Below, in pieces: positions 26,513-34,381 of a DNA stretch of 64,000 bases. The translations under genes and the position numbers were made by a program. The stretch spans positions 372,001 through 436,000 of the forward strand of contig NZ_SIRR01000007.1 of NCBI RefSeq assembly GCF_011634895.1, written 5' to 3'. Under the pieces are notes generated by a model. The model worked only from the letters and a program-made list of their open reading frames with translations. It was not told where the DNA came from and did not search any database. Numbering within the stretch: the first letter of the stretch is position 1; each line of letters begins with the position of its first letter. The DNA is from Rheinheimera pleomorphica. GTDB taxonomy: Bacteria > Pseudomonadota > Gammaproteobacteria > Enterobacterales > Alteromonadaceae.

Positions 26513-27699
26513 TCGGTTTGGGCCGGTGGCAGTTGTTGCACTGGCGTGTGCCACAACTGGCTAATAGCAATGCACAATACGCCGGCCAGCATCAGTAATG
26601 AAAATGGCAGCGGTGTACCATTGTAAGACCAGGCCAGTAAGGGGCCGGCCAGGGCACCAATGCCAAAACGCAGGGTACCAATTACCGCTGTTGCCGTGCC
26701 GCTGTTATCGGGAAACTTCATTAAAATCATCGCGTCAGCATTGGTGGCAATCAGGCTCAGGCTGGCCATCAGTGGTGCTATGCTTAGTACGGTAAACGCC
26801 AGGCTAAACTGCCAGAAATTAAATAATGTCAGCGCGCTGGCGCTAATCACTGCCAGAACCAGGCCGGCACGCAGCATGCGCTGCGGGCCCTGGCGGGTGA
26901 CCAAACGGCTGTTAATAAAGTTGGCCAGCATCAGCATTAACACATTAAAACCGAACAGCAGGCTAAATTGCTGCTCGTCAACGCCAAAATATTTGATGTA
27001 AACAAAGGGCACGGCCGTTAAAAAGCAAAAGAACGAAAAGGAGGCAAACATCGAGGTGGCAATGTCAGGCCGTGCCGATACCTGGGAGAATACCACTTTA
27101 TAGCCAGCAAAAAAGGCCAGCCGTTGTCGCGGCCCGGCGGGACGGATCTCTGGCAGATAGCGCCAGCTCAACAGTAACACCAGCAGGCCATAACCGGCCA
27201 GGCAGACAAAAATCATCTGCCAGTTGGCCAGCCACAACACACCACTGCCCAGCGCAGGCGCCAATAGCGGTGCCAGCATCATGATCATCGACACATAGGA
27301 CATACCTTTAGCAGTGTGCTCCTGATACAGCTGCCTGACGATGCCAGGCACCACCACAGTGGCAGCGGCACCACATAATGCCTGCAGCGCCCGCCAGGCT
27401 AAAAACCATTCAATGCTGTTAACTAAGCTTAGCGCTACACTGGCCAGCACAAAGCCGGTTAAGCCAAACAGTGCCAGCGGCCGGCGTCCCAGGCTGTCGG
27501 CCATTGGGCCACAAATCAGCATGCTAATGCCAAAAAAAGCCAAAAAAATACTTAATGATTGCTGCACCATGCCAATGGAGGTGTCCAGCTGCTTTGCCAT
27601 CACCGGCATGGCGGGCAGATACATATCAATAGCCAGCGGGGTAGTGGCGACAACTGCGGCCAGTAACAGGATGATCCAGCCAGCGGGTTTGTGTGACAT
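26509..27699 (-). CDS. Bcr/CflA family MFS drug exporter
   Basis: 396 residues from ATG 27699, where the family's usual short N-terminus begins (MSHKPAGWIILLLAAVVATTPLAIDMYLPAMPVMAKQL). The PLAIDMYLPAMP block in helix 1 and GPMADSLGRRPLALFG in the loop between helices 2 and 3 are hallmarks of the Bcr/CflA branch of the drug:H+ antiporters (12 helices). The expected role is export of bicyclomycin- or sulfonamide-type compounds. Substrate is unknown. Single gene; its 3' end overlaps the small acidic gene. Confidence 0.88.
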   Translation of the reverse strand: MSHKPAGWIILLLAAVVATTPLAIDMYLPAMPVMAKQLDTSIGMVQQSLSIFLAFFGISMLICGPMADSLGRRPLALFGLTGFVLASVALSLVNSIEWFLAWRALQALCGAAATVVVPGIVRQLYQEHTAKGMSYVSMIMMLAPLLAPALGSGVLWLANWQMIFVCLAGYGLLVLLLSWRYLPEIRPAGPRQRLAFFAGYKVVFSQVSARPDIATSMFASFSFFCFLTAVPFVYIKYFGVDEQQFSLLFGFNVLMLMLANFINSRLVTRQGPQRMLRAGLVLAVISASALTLFNFWQFSLAFTVLSIAPLMASLSLIATNADAMILMKFPDNSGTATAVIGTLRFGIGALAGPLLAWSYNGTPLPFSLLMLAGVLCIAISQLWHTPVQQLPPAQTD

Positions 27700-27868
27700 T
27701 GAATAAAGCTCGTACGACAGCGGGGCTTTATAATACGCGCTTTTCACACTTACCGCTAACGGCAGAGTGTAAAAATAGGTTAGCAAATATGTCTGGCCAC
27801 CAGCGCATACATTGCATTTGGCCGCAGAAAGCTTTGTAATGGTGGTCAGTCAATCAGATGGGCGATAT

Positions 27869-28642
27869 ATGTTCATTACCGGTAACCTTATCTCAGGCGT
27901 ATTGGTGTTGCTAGTGCTGTTGGGCTCACCGGCGTTGGCAGCGGGCAATGAACCGGATAAGGATGCGACGTCGATACGCGTAGGTCTGCATTTGTCGGCG
28001 CCCTGGTCATTTTATACTGCCAGTGGTGAACTGGATGGCATAGAGTACCAGCTGGTTTCACGTATTTTCAGCCGGGCGGGTTTTGCCGTCGAATACGAGC
28101 TACACAGTTACAGCCGTTTAATAAAGCAGTTCAGCGATAAAAAGCTCGACTGTGCCTCGCCGATGGCGATAAAGCTGGCAGAAGCCAGTTACAGTAGCGA
28201 TTATTTGCCGTTTCAGGATGTTGCTGTCAGCTTACAGCACCGGCAATTGCAAATCGATAAGCTGGCCGCACTGGCGGATAAACGCATTGTTGCTTACCAG
28301 CAGGCCGAACGTGTGCTGGGGCAGGCATTTAGCCGTGTTATTGCCAATGCCAGTTACCTTGAATTGGCCGAGCGGGAACTGCAGCTAGAATTGCTGTTCA
28401 GTGGCCGTGTCGATGTGGTGATCGGTGAGCGTCGGGTATTGCACTATCTGGCCGCGGCACTAGCACCACAATACCGCCTGACAACGCATAGGCTGTTTGC
28501 CGAAAAGGCCTATCCGGCAGCCTGCTGGCAGCCGGATCTGACCGAGATATTTAACCAGGGCTTGCGCCAGTTACAACACAGTGGTGAATATCAGCAGCTA
28601 CTGCAGCAATATATGCCAGACAGCAACGCGGCAACACCATAG
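27869..28642 (+). CDS. Solitary periplasmic substrate-binding protein (SBP_bac_3-like)
   Basis: 257 residues from ATG 27869, where a signal peptide starts (MFITGNLISGVLVLLVLLGSPALA). The mature part shows SIRVGLHLSAPWSFYTASGELDGIEYQLVSRIF and a C-terminal FNQGLRQLQHSGEYQQLLQQYM, both typical of the extracellular solute-binding family 3. The internal half (KKLDCASPMAIKLAEA) is more divergent. No transport genes are nearby, as for the two similar proteins at 8.8-10.5 kb. An earlier start at 27812 or 27839 would extend the signal peptide and looks less likely. Confidence 0.68.
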   Translation: MFITGNLISGVLVLLVLLGSPALAAGNEPDKDATSIRVGLHLSAPWSFYTASGELDGIEYQLVSRIFSRAGFAVEYELHSYSRLIKQFSDKKLDCASPMAIKLAEASYSSDYLPFQDVAVSLQHRQLQIDKLAALADKRIVAYQQAERVLGQAFSRVIANASYLELAERELQLELLFSGRVDVVIGERRVLHYLAAALAPQYRLTTHRLFAEKAYPAACWQPDLTEIFNQGLRQLQHSGEYQQLLQQYMPDSNAATP

Positions 28643-28698
28643 CCTTAACCACCCGCTTAGGCTTATACTGAAGTAACTTCGCTGCTTGGGTATTCCAG

Positions 28699-29373
28699 AT
28701 GAAAAAAACAAAAATTATTACAACGGACGAGATTTTGCTGACCTTATGTCAGTCTGTCACTAAAGTGTTGTCAGGTGCGGGTAACAGCAATGTGGCGTAC
28801 TCGCCTATGGTGCAAAAGATCCAGAAAACCTGCCTGCGCCCTGACCTGGGCTGTTTTGTGCTGTTCGATGGCGGCTTTTCCGGCCTGGTGATCATTAATT
28901 TTACTGCCCAGGCGGCAATGGAAATTTATAAGAAATACCTGATGAGTATGGGTATGCCAGAAGACGAGCTGGCGCAGTTTCATACCTCGGATGAAGTGGG
29001 TAATGTGATGGGCGAGTTGATGAACCAGATCGTCGGTGACTTTACCAATACCGTGCGGTATGACCTGCATACCTCGATTAACCAGAGCCAGCCCAAAATG
29101 ATGGCGATTAATAAGCAGGTACAAATTTTAATTAATACCCAGCTCGATCAGCCGCAGGCGCGCCGGGTCACCTTTAGCACGCCAGAGCACAATATCTTTT
29201 ATCTGGAACTGGCAATGGACAAAACTGAGTTTATCCAGTTACACGATTTCGACAAGGTCGCACAGGAGCACCCGGATGATATTCTGGCCAATGCGCAGCA
29301 ATATACCCCGGAGAACACCGTTAGCGCTGATGTTGAGGTAGACGACGACTTTCTGAAGAACCTTGGCCTGTAA
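28699..29373 (+). CDS. DUF3334 family protein (CheX/CheC-like fold suspected)
   Basis: The 224-residue protein starts MKKTKIITTDEILLTLC. It resembles the DUF3334 family found in marine gammaproteobacteria. DEVGNVMGELMNQIVGDF (about residues 97-114) resembles the E-x2-N-x2-(G)N-type helix of the CheX/CheC phosphatases, and the same two-helix, beta-sheet arrangement fits the rest. I infer a role in signalling related to chemotaxis or two-component systems, not shown by the sequence alone. It converges on the histidine kinase gene with a 3-bp gap. Confidence 0.7.
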   Translation: MKKTKIITTDEILLTLCQSVTKVLSGAGNSNVAYSPMVQKIQKTCLRPDLGCFVLFDGGFSGLVIINFTAQAAMEIYKKYLMSMGMPEDELAQFHTSDEVGNVMGELMNQIVGDFTNTVRYDLHTSINQSQPKMMAINKQVQILINTQLDQPQARRVTFSTPEHNIFYLELAMDKTEFIQLHDFDKVAQEHPDDILANAQQYTPENTVSADVEVDDDFLKNLGL

Positions 29374-29376
29374 CGC

Positions 29377-30594
29377 TTATTGACGCAGCGGTAAACGCAG
29401 TATAAAACAGGCTCCGCCCAGAGCCGAGTCTGTTACTGTTACGCTGCCCTGATGCCATTGCGCAACGCGCTGCACTATCGCCAGCCCCAGGCCAAAACCA
29501 CCGGAATGTTTATTGCGGCTGGCTTCTACCCGGAAAAATGGTTTAAAAATGTCGTCGCGCTGCGTTGCGGCGATGCCCGGACCATTGTCGTCTATGCTGA
29601 TTTGCCAGTATTGCTGGTGCCGGCTTAAACTAAGACAGATTTGGCTGCGGGCGTATTTTTTCGCGTTGACCAACAAATTTTGCAGCGCCCGCTCCAGGTA
29701 ATGGCCATCACCATACAAGCTGGCGTCAGGGGGCAACTGTAAGCGGATATCAGCCCCGGGCAGCGGCGCCAGCTTTTCCTGCACATTACTAATCAGCTCG
29801 ATTAAATTGATCTGTTGCAGCTGCAATGGCAGCTGACCGGTTTCCAGTCGGGCGTAATCGAGAATTTCGTCCACCAGTTGCTGCAGCTCACGCACATCCT
29901 GCAACATTAGCTGGCGCTCCGGCTCGGGCAGCTGCTGCGCCATTTCCAATGCAAAACTTAAGCGTGCTATTGGTGTGCGCAGCTCATGTGACACGGCGTG
30001 GGTCATTTCCCGCTGCAGGCTTAGCAGGCTGCGGATTTGTCCGCTCATCTGCATAAACCGCTCGGCAATAGGTGCAATAAAAGAATGCGCCGGCAGCGGT
30101 ACTGGTGTGTCATGCTGCTGGGTAAAATGTTGCAGGTTACGTTGCAGGATCCGAATGTCGCGAGCTACCGGCCACAACCATAAGGCTACCGCCACCGCCA
30201 GCAAGACAAAAAACAGCAGTGTAAACCAGAGTGCGCCGTCACTTTGTACCAGCGGCAAAGGCCCAAGCCGCCACAGCTGGTCGGCGTGCTGGTAGTAAAA
30301 ATACACTTGCTCGGCCTCAAACAGGCTTAACACCTGACCTTGCGCCAGTAAGGCTTGCTCTGCGGGTAGCCAGCTAATGCTGTCGTTGGCCAGGGCAACA
30401 ATATTCAGCCCGGTGTTACTGGCCCAGCTGGCCGTGGGCTGTTGCAGTTGCTGTTGTAGCAGGCTGGTATAGCTGTCTAGCCAGGGCGGCTCTGCTGACG
30501 GTTGCCATTGTTGCCATAGCTGGTCAACGGCCCAGCCGGTGCCAAGCAGTACCAGAAAAATAAACAAATAAAAATGCCAGAACAGCCGCTGCAT
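29377..30594 (-). CDS. Sensor histidine kinase
   Basis: 405 residues. A first helix (5-25), a periplasmic domain of about 90 residues, and a second helix (122-145) are followed by a HAMP-like linker. The phospho-acceptor is His203 in MTHAVSHELRTPIARL. NLLVNAKKYA (N box), DDNGPGI (G1 box) and GGFGLGLAIVQR (G2 box) complete the ATPase domain. It resembles the RstB/PfeS group. It is the last gene of a four-gene operon; the response regulator lies 16 bp upstream, so the two form a pair. It probably senses an envelope signal that also concerns the MipA/OmpV protein encoded first. Confidence 0.9.
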   Translation of the reverse strand: MQRLFWHFYLFIFLVLLGTGWAVDQLWQQWQPSAEPPWLDSYTSLLQQQLQQPTASWASNTGLNIVALANDSISWLPAEQALLAQGQVLSLFEAEQVYFYYQHADQLWRLGPLPLVQSDGALWFTLLFFVLLAVAVALWLWPVARDIRILQRNLQHFTQQHDTPVPLPAHSFIAPIAERFMQMSGQIRSLLSLQREMTHAVSHELRTPIARLSFALEMAQQLPEPERQLMLQDVRELQQLVDEILDYARLETGQLPLQLQQINLIELISNVQEKLAPLPGADIRLQLPPDASLYGDGHYLERALQNLLVNAKKYARSQICLSLSRHQQYWQISIDDNGPGIAATQRDDIFKPFFRVEASRNKHSGGFGLGLAIVQRVAQWHQGSVTVTDSALGGACFILRLPLRQ

Positions 30595-30610
30595 TCAGTT
30601 AACTATCGTT

Positions 30611-31303
30611 TTATTGCCAGGCATCAGCAACAAACAGATAGCCTTTGCCCCATACCGTTTTTATTCTGAACGGCGTTTCGGCATTATCACCCAGCTTACG
30701 GCGCAGGTGCGAAATACGCACATCTACGGTGCGATCCAGACCATCATATTCACGGCCAATAATTTGTTGATGAATGGCTTCACGTTTTACCGTCTGGCCA
30801 GCGTGGCGAGCCAACATCCAGAGTAAATCAAATTCATAGCTGGTCAGTTCAATCCGTTCACTCTGGTACCAGGCTTCGCGGGCGCGCTGTTTTAGCAGCA
30901 GGCAACCAAACTGCAATTCTTGCTGTTCCGCTTTCAGGTTGGTTTGACTGCGGCGTAGCAGCGCATTAATGCGGGCCACCAGCACCCGGGGTTCAACCGG
31001 TTTAACCACATAGTCATCGGCGCCCAGTTCCAGCCCCAGCACCTGATCAATATCACTTTGTTTAGCTGTCAGCATTAACACCGGGCCCTTATACCAGGGC
31101 CGGATCTGCCGGCATACGCCAAAGCCATCCAAACCCGGCAGCATCAGATCCAGTACGATCAGATCCGGCTGAAACTGCCGGCAGTGCTCGGCAACAGCGT
31201 CGCCCTGGCTTTGTTGTTCGACAATAAAACCGTGTTGAATTAAAAAGTTCTGTACCAGTGTGGCCAGACGCAGATCGTCCTCCACCAGCAAGATTTTAGC
31301 CAT
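30611..31303 (-). CDS. OmpR-family response regulator
   Basis: 230 residues from ATG 31303, with GGAG nine bases upstream. The receiver domain begins MAKILLVEDD; Asp52 in LIVLDLMLPG is the phosphorylation site, and MLTAKQSD and VVKPVEPRVL give the switch Thr and Lys. The C-terminal winged helix (ELTSYEFDLLWMLARHAGQ, DRTVDVRISHLRRKLGD) is of OmpR/PhoB type. The start overlaps the DUF3019 stop by one base, and the histidine kinase follows. It likely regulates this operon or other envelope genes. Confidence 0.93.
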   Translation of the reverse strand: MAKILLVEDDLRLATLVQNFLIQHGFIVEQQSQGDAVAEHCRQFQPDLIVLDLMLPGLDGFGVCRQIRPWYKGPVLMLTAKQSDIDQVLGLELGADDYVVKPVEPRVLVARINALLRRSQTNLKAEQQELQFGCLLLKQRAREAWYQSERIELTSYEFDLLWMLARHAGQTVKREAIHQQIIGREYDGLDRTVDVRISHLRRKLGDNAETPFRIKTVWGKGYLFVADAWQ

Positions 31304-31683
31304 CAGAATATACTCCATGGACTGCTTAGACGTCGGCGGGCCGGCTTACGGCTTTGCACCTGTAACTCGGTTTGCAATAGCACCTGATTATCCGTGTTGC
31401 GTAGGGTTAAATCGGCGTTTTGCCATTGTAGCTGCTGCTGCCATTGCCCCTGGGCGCTTTGGTACCAGCAATGCAATCTTTGCCCGGCCAGAAACAGGCA
31501 CAGATCCTGTGCGGTTTTGCTATGCCATTGCAGTTGCAGTTGTGCCTGACAGCTTTGCTGTTGCTGCTCGGTTACACACACCTGCGGGCTAACCTGCCAG
31601 CATAAGCTGGCGGCACAGTCAGCGGATGCTGAGGGCGTTGGGTTGAGTCCGTTCAATGCCAATAACAACCAAATTCCCTGCAT
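31303..31683 (-). CDS. DUF3019-like exported protein
   Basis: 126 residues with an N-terminal signal-like stretch (IWLLLALNGLNPTPSASA). The mature part has four cysteines, CAASLCWQVSPQVCVTEQQQQSC, then a beta-rich region ending in basic residues. This layout matches DUF3019, which is often encoded with MipA/OmpV and a two-component system. ATG overlaps the stop of the MipA gene by one base, and its own stop overlaps the regulator's ATG by one base. It is thus locked into the operon. It may be the periplasmic ligand or helper of the kinase; that is inference from context. Confidence 0.7.
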   Translation of the reverse strand: MQGIWLLLALNGLNPTPSASADCAASLCWQVSPQVCVTEQQQQSCQAQLQLQWHSKTAQDLCLFLAGQRLHCWYQSAQGQWQQQLQWQNADLTLRNTDNQVLLQTELQVQSRKPARRRLSSPWSIF

Positions 31684-32552
31684 CAGTACATCCGGTAACT
31701 AACGCCAAAAAACCAGGTAGTTACATTGTCGGCTCGCACCAGCGGGCTCTTTGTCATGGCATCATCCAGATGTAAGTAGCGGACAAAAGCCAGCAAGGCA
31801 AGCCGCTCTGATAGTGGCCGTTGCCAGCCCAGGCGTAATTCAGGCTGCCAGCTTGGCTTACCGTTATAGCGTGGTAAATAAAACGGTTCATTATTGTCAA
31901 TACCGTAGTAAGTATCAATCAGTTTGGCGCTTTTCCAGTGCAATCTGCTGCTAAGTTGCCACTGGCCAGCGCGGTTTTGCCACTGTCTGGCTGCACCAAT
32001 GCTGGCATGCTGCCCCTGATAGGTGTTGCTGACATCTTGCCAGAGCAGCGCCTGAAACTGCCAGTTGGCGTCAAACCAATCCAGTTGCAGGCCTAAATCG
32101 AAGGCGGTGGGGCGTTTGCTGATTTCGCGCACCGAGGCCTGCAGTGGGCCAACACGATCAATGCTAAAAGAGGGAGAGGGGCCGCCCGAAGGACTGACGC
32201 TGCTGCTGTTAAACTGAAAGGCATTACCGCCAAACCATTTTTGGAAGTAGCCCTTTTCCTGGTTAAACTGGCCCAGTAAGCTCAGACGCCACTGTTCCGA
32301 TAAGGCCCAACTGGTACCCAATTTACCGTTGTCAAAAAACCAGTGCTCGGCGTAGTAATAAATATCCGGCAGCACTACCAGTGGCAGTTCCTCGCCGCCG
32401 TGCAGCGGATTACTGCGCTGGCCATAGCCCAGTGCCCAGCTCAGGTAAAGCTTTTGCTCTGTCACGCAAGGTGGCCCCTCGTCACAAGACAAGGGCGTTT
32501 CAGCCTTAGCGGTGCCAGTCAGCAGGCAAAGCAGGAGTAACCAATAGCGCAA
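31683..32552 (-). CDS. MipA/OmpV family outer-membrane protein
   Basis: 289 residues from TTG at 32552; AAGGTG four to five bases upstream decides this start, since no ATG is available. A signal peptide (cleavage near GTAKA) precedes a beta-barrel pattern: SWALGYGQRSNPLHGGEELPLVVLPDIYYYAEHWFFDNGKLG is the classic MipA/OmpV N-terminal block, and VTTWFFGVSYRMY ends with the aromatic residue typical of barrels. It is the first gene of an operon with DUF3019, a response regulator and a histidine kinase. Family members act as scaffolds or as small porins; the role here is unknown. Confidence 0.87.
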   Translation of the reverse strand: MRYWLLLLCLLTGTAKAETPLSCDEGPPCVTEQKLYLSWALGYGQRSNPLHGGEELPLVVLPDIYYYAEHWFFDNGKLGTSWALSEQWRLSLLGQFNQEKGYFQKWFGGNAFQFNSSSVSPSGGPSPSFSIDRVGPLQASVREISKRPTAFDLGLQLDWFDANWQFQALLWQDVSNTYQGQHASIGAARQWQNRAGQWQLSSRLHWKSAKLIDTYYGIDNNEPFYLPRYNGKPSWQPELRLGWQRPLSERLALLAFVRYLHLDDAMTKSPLVRADNVTTWFFGVSYRMY

Positions 32553-32714
32553 ATTTCACCTTTTCGTCAGACAAACCTTCAGCTTTGCAAGTCTAGCAAG
32601 ATGTGATGCCAGAGATAAGACGGTATAACAATGTTTCACAATTTGCTGTGATTAGTCACAGTAAGCAAGCTGAGCCCTGTCTAGACTGGCAACAGTACAA
32701 CGAAAGGGGGGCTT

Positions 32715-33173
32715 ATGAAACTGAAATTAATGCTCGGGCTTTTGCCCTGGTTAGGGCTATTGGGCGGCTGTGTCGAAGATTTAACCGCAGATGACACCCG
32801 CGCATTTGAGTACCTGGCGCGCGGTGATTCGGCCCAAAGCGGTGAAAAACGCATTCAGGTGATTAGCAGCCAAAGCAGCTATGATGACGTATTTTATCAG
32901 CTACTTAACCGTAGTGGCGCACCAGAAACCATCGACTTTTCGCGGTACCAGTTGCTATTGGTGATGCCCGGCTCGGCGCAGCAGATGTTAAAACAGGACG
33001 TGCTGGCTTTTCAGGGGCAGAACACTCAGGTAGAAATACTGTTGTCTACCCACTATGCCGGCGCCAACTGTCCGGCACCGGCAGTGGTGTTGCAGCCGTG
33101 GATGCTGGTGCTATTTCCGCGGGTAGATAAGCCGCTGCTGGTGCAGGAGCAGGTAACCATTTCAGCCTGCTAA
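32715..33173 (+). CDS. Lipoprotein of unknown function
   Basis: 152 residues. The signal peptide ends in a clear lipobox, LLGGC, with Cys at 19. The mature part is short and acidic at first (VEDLTADDTRAFEYL), then beta-rich (IDFSRYQLLLVMPGSAQQ, VEILLSTHYAGANCPAPAVVLQPWMLVLFPR) with two cysteines near the end. I do not recognise a family; the layout recalls protease-inhibitor-like folds, which is a guess. It is divergent from the MipA operon, with a 162-bp shared spacer. Confidence 0.6.
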   Translation: MKLKLMLGLLPWLGLLGGCVEDLTADDTRAFEYLARGDSAQSGEKRIQVISSQSSYDDVFYQLLNRSGAPETIDFSRYQLLLVMPGSAQQMLKQDVLAFQGQNTQVEILLSTHYAGANCPAPAVVLQPWMLVLFPRVDKPLLVQEQVTISAC

Positions 33174-33346
33174 GCTGCTGCTGGTTGTGGCCGGTCCAAA
33201 GTACAATCTGGTTGGCAGAACAAAATTGAAACCCCTGCCAATACCCTCTATGATAAGGCCACAATAATAATAAAGTGCCGGTCCGCAGTCTGTCGTGACA
33301 GGCACTGACAGGCGCAGTAATTCCGCTGCCACAGCAGAGCACTCAG

Positions 33347-34381
33347 ATGAAAGACAAAGCTACTTCATTCGATATTGCTTATATGGCCGGCGTATCGCAG
33401 TCCACCGTGTCACGTGCGCTGCGCAATAGCCCGCAGGTTAATAAAGCTACCCGTGAAAAGGTCCAGGCCATAGCGCGGCAGCTAAATTATAAAGTCGATA
33501 AAAACGCCAGTAATCTGCGCCAGCAGCGCAGTAGCACCCTGGCGTTATTGTTATTTGAAGACCCTACCACTGACGAGTCGTTAATTAACCCGTTTTTTTT
33601 ATCCATGCTGGGCAGCATTACCCGCGCCTGCGCCAAACGCGGCCAGGACCTACTGGTGTCATTTCAACAGCTGAGTGACGACTGGCATGCCGATTACGAA
33701 GACAGCAATAAAGCCGATGGCATTATTTTGCTCGGCTATGGTGATTACAAAGATTACGAAGAAAAGTTAGCTAAACTGCTGGCGCAGGAAACGCATTTTG
33801 TCTGCTGGGGCGCTGAGGTATTGGGCCATCCGGAGTTTACCTTGCGTAGCAATAACTTTGAAGGCGGCCGTTTAGCCGGTGAACATTTGCTGGCGACCGG
33901 CCACAAAAAATTTGCTTTTATTGGCAATGCGTGTGAGGGAAGCCCGGAATTTTCAGAACGTTATCAAGGCTTTATTGATGCATTGCAAGCCGCTGGCATT
34001 CGCTCTGGTGATGTACCCCATGTTGATGCGAACTATACCGAAAGCGCCGGGGATAGCGCAGCGCAATGGTTGTTGCAGCATTATAAAGACATTGATGCCA
34101 TTTTCTGCGCCAGTGATCTAATCGCCATTGGCGTGATGCAAGCGATTAAGCGCTCCGGATTGCGTATTCCGGAAGATATCGCTGTGATGGGCTTTGATGA
34201 TATTCCGGTGGCCTCTTTCGCGTCGCCACCGTTAAGCACCATCCAGCAAGATACCCGCAAAGCCGGTGAACTGTTGGTACATAACCTACTACAACTTATT
34301 AATAATCAGCCTATTACGGAAAATCAGATCGAACCCAGGCTGGTTATTCGTCAGTCTTGCGGCGCCCGAGCATCAAGCTGA
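33347..34381 (+). CDS. LacI-family transcriptional regulator
   Basis: 344 residues. The N-terminal helix-turn-helix (SFDIAYMAGVSQSTVSRALRNSPQV) and hinge helix (NKATREKVQAIARQLNY) are canonical; the rest is a periplasmic-binding-protein-like sensor domain (DGIILLGYGDYKDYEE, IDAIFCASDLIAIGVMQAIKRSGLRIPEDIAVMGFDDIPVASFASPPLSTIQQD). It lies beside the SulP gene, with 3' ends overlapping by 31 bp, and about 2 kb before the first gene of the alpha-glucan set. It is the best candidate here for the regulator of the palindromes at 38.04, 48.21 and 56.15 kb, by position only. Confidence 0.88.
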   Translation: MKDKATSFDIAYMAGVSQSTVSRALRNSPQVNKATREKVQAIARQLNYKVDKNASNLRQQRSSTLALLLFEDPTTDESLINPFFLSMLGSITRACAKRGQDLLVSFQQLSDDWHADYEDSNKADGIILLGYGDYKDYEEKLAKLLAQETHFVCWGAEVLGHPEFTLRSNNFEGGRLAGEHLLATGHKKFAFIGNACEGSPEFSERYQGFIDALQAAGIRSGDVPHVDANYTESAGDSAAQWLLQHYKDIDAIFCASDLIAIGVMQAIKRSGLRIPEDIAVMGFDDIPVASFASPPLSTIQQDTRKAGELLVHNLLQLINNQPITENQIEPRLVIRQSCGARASS

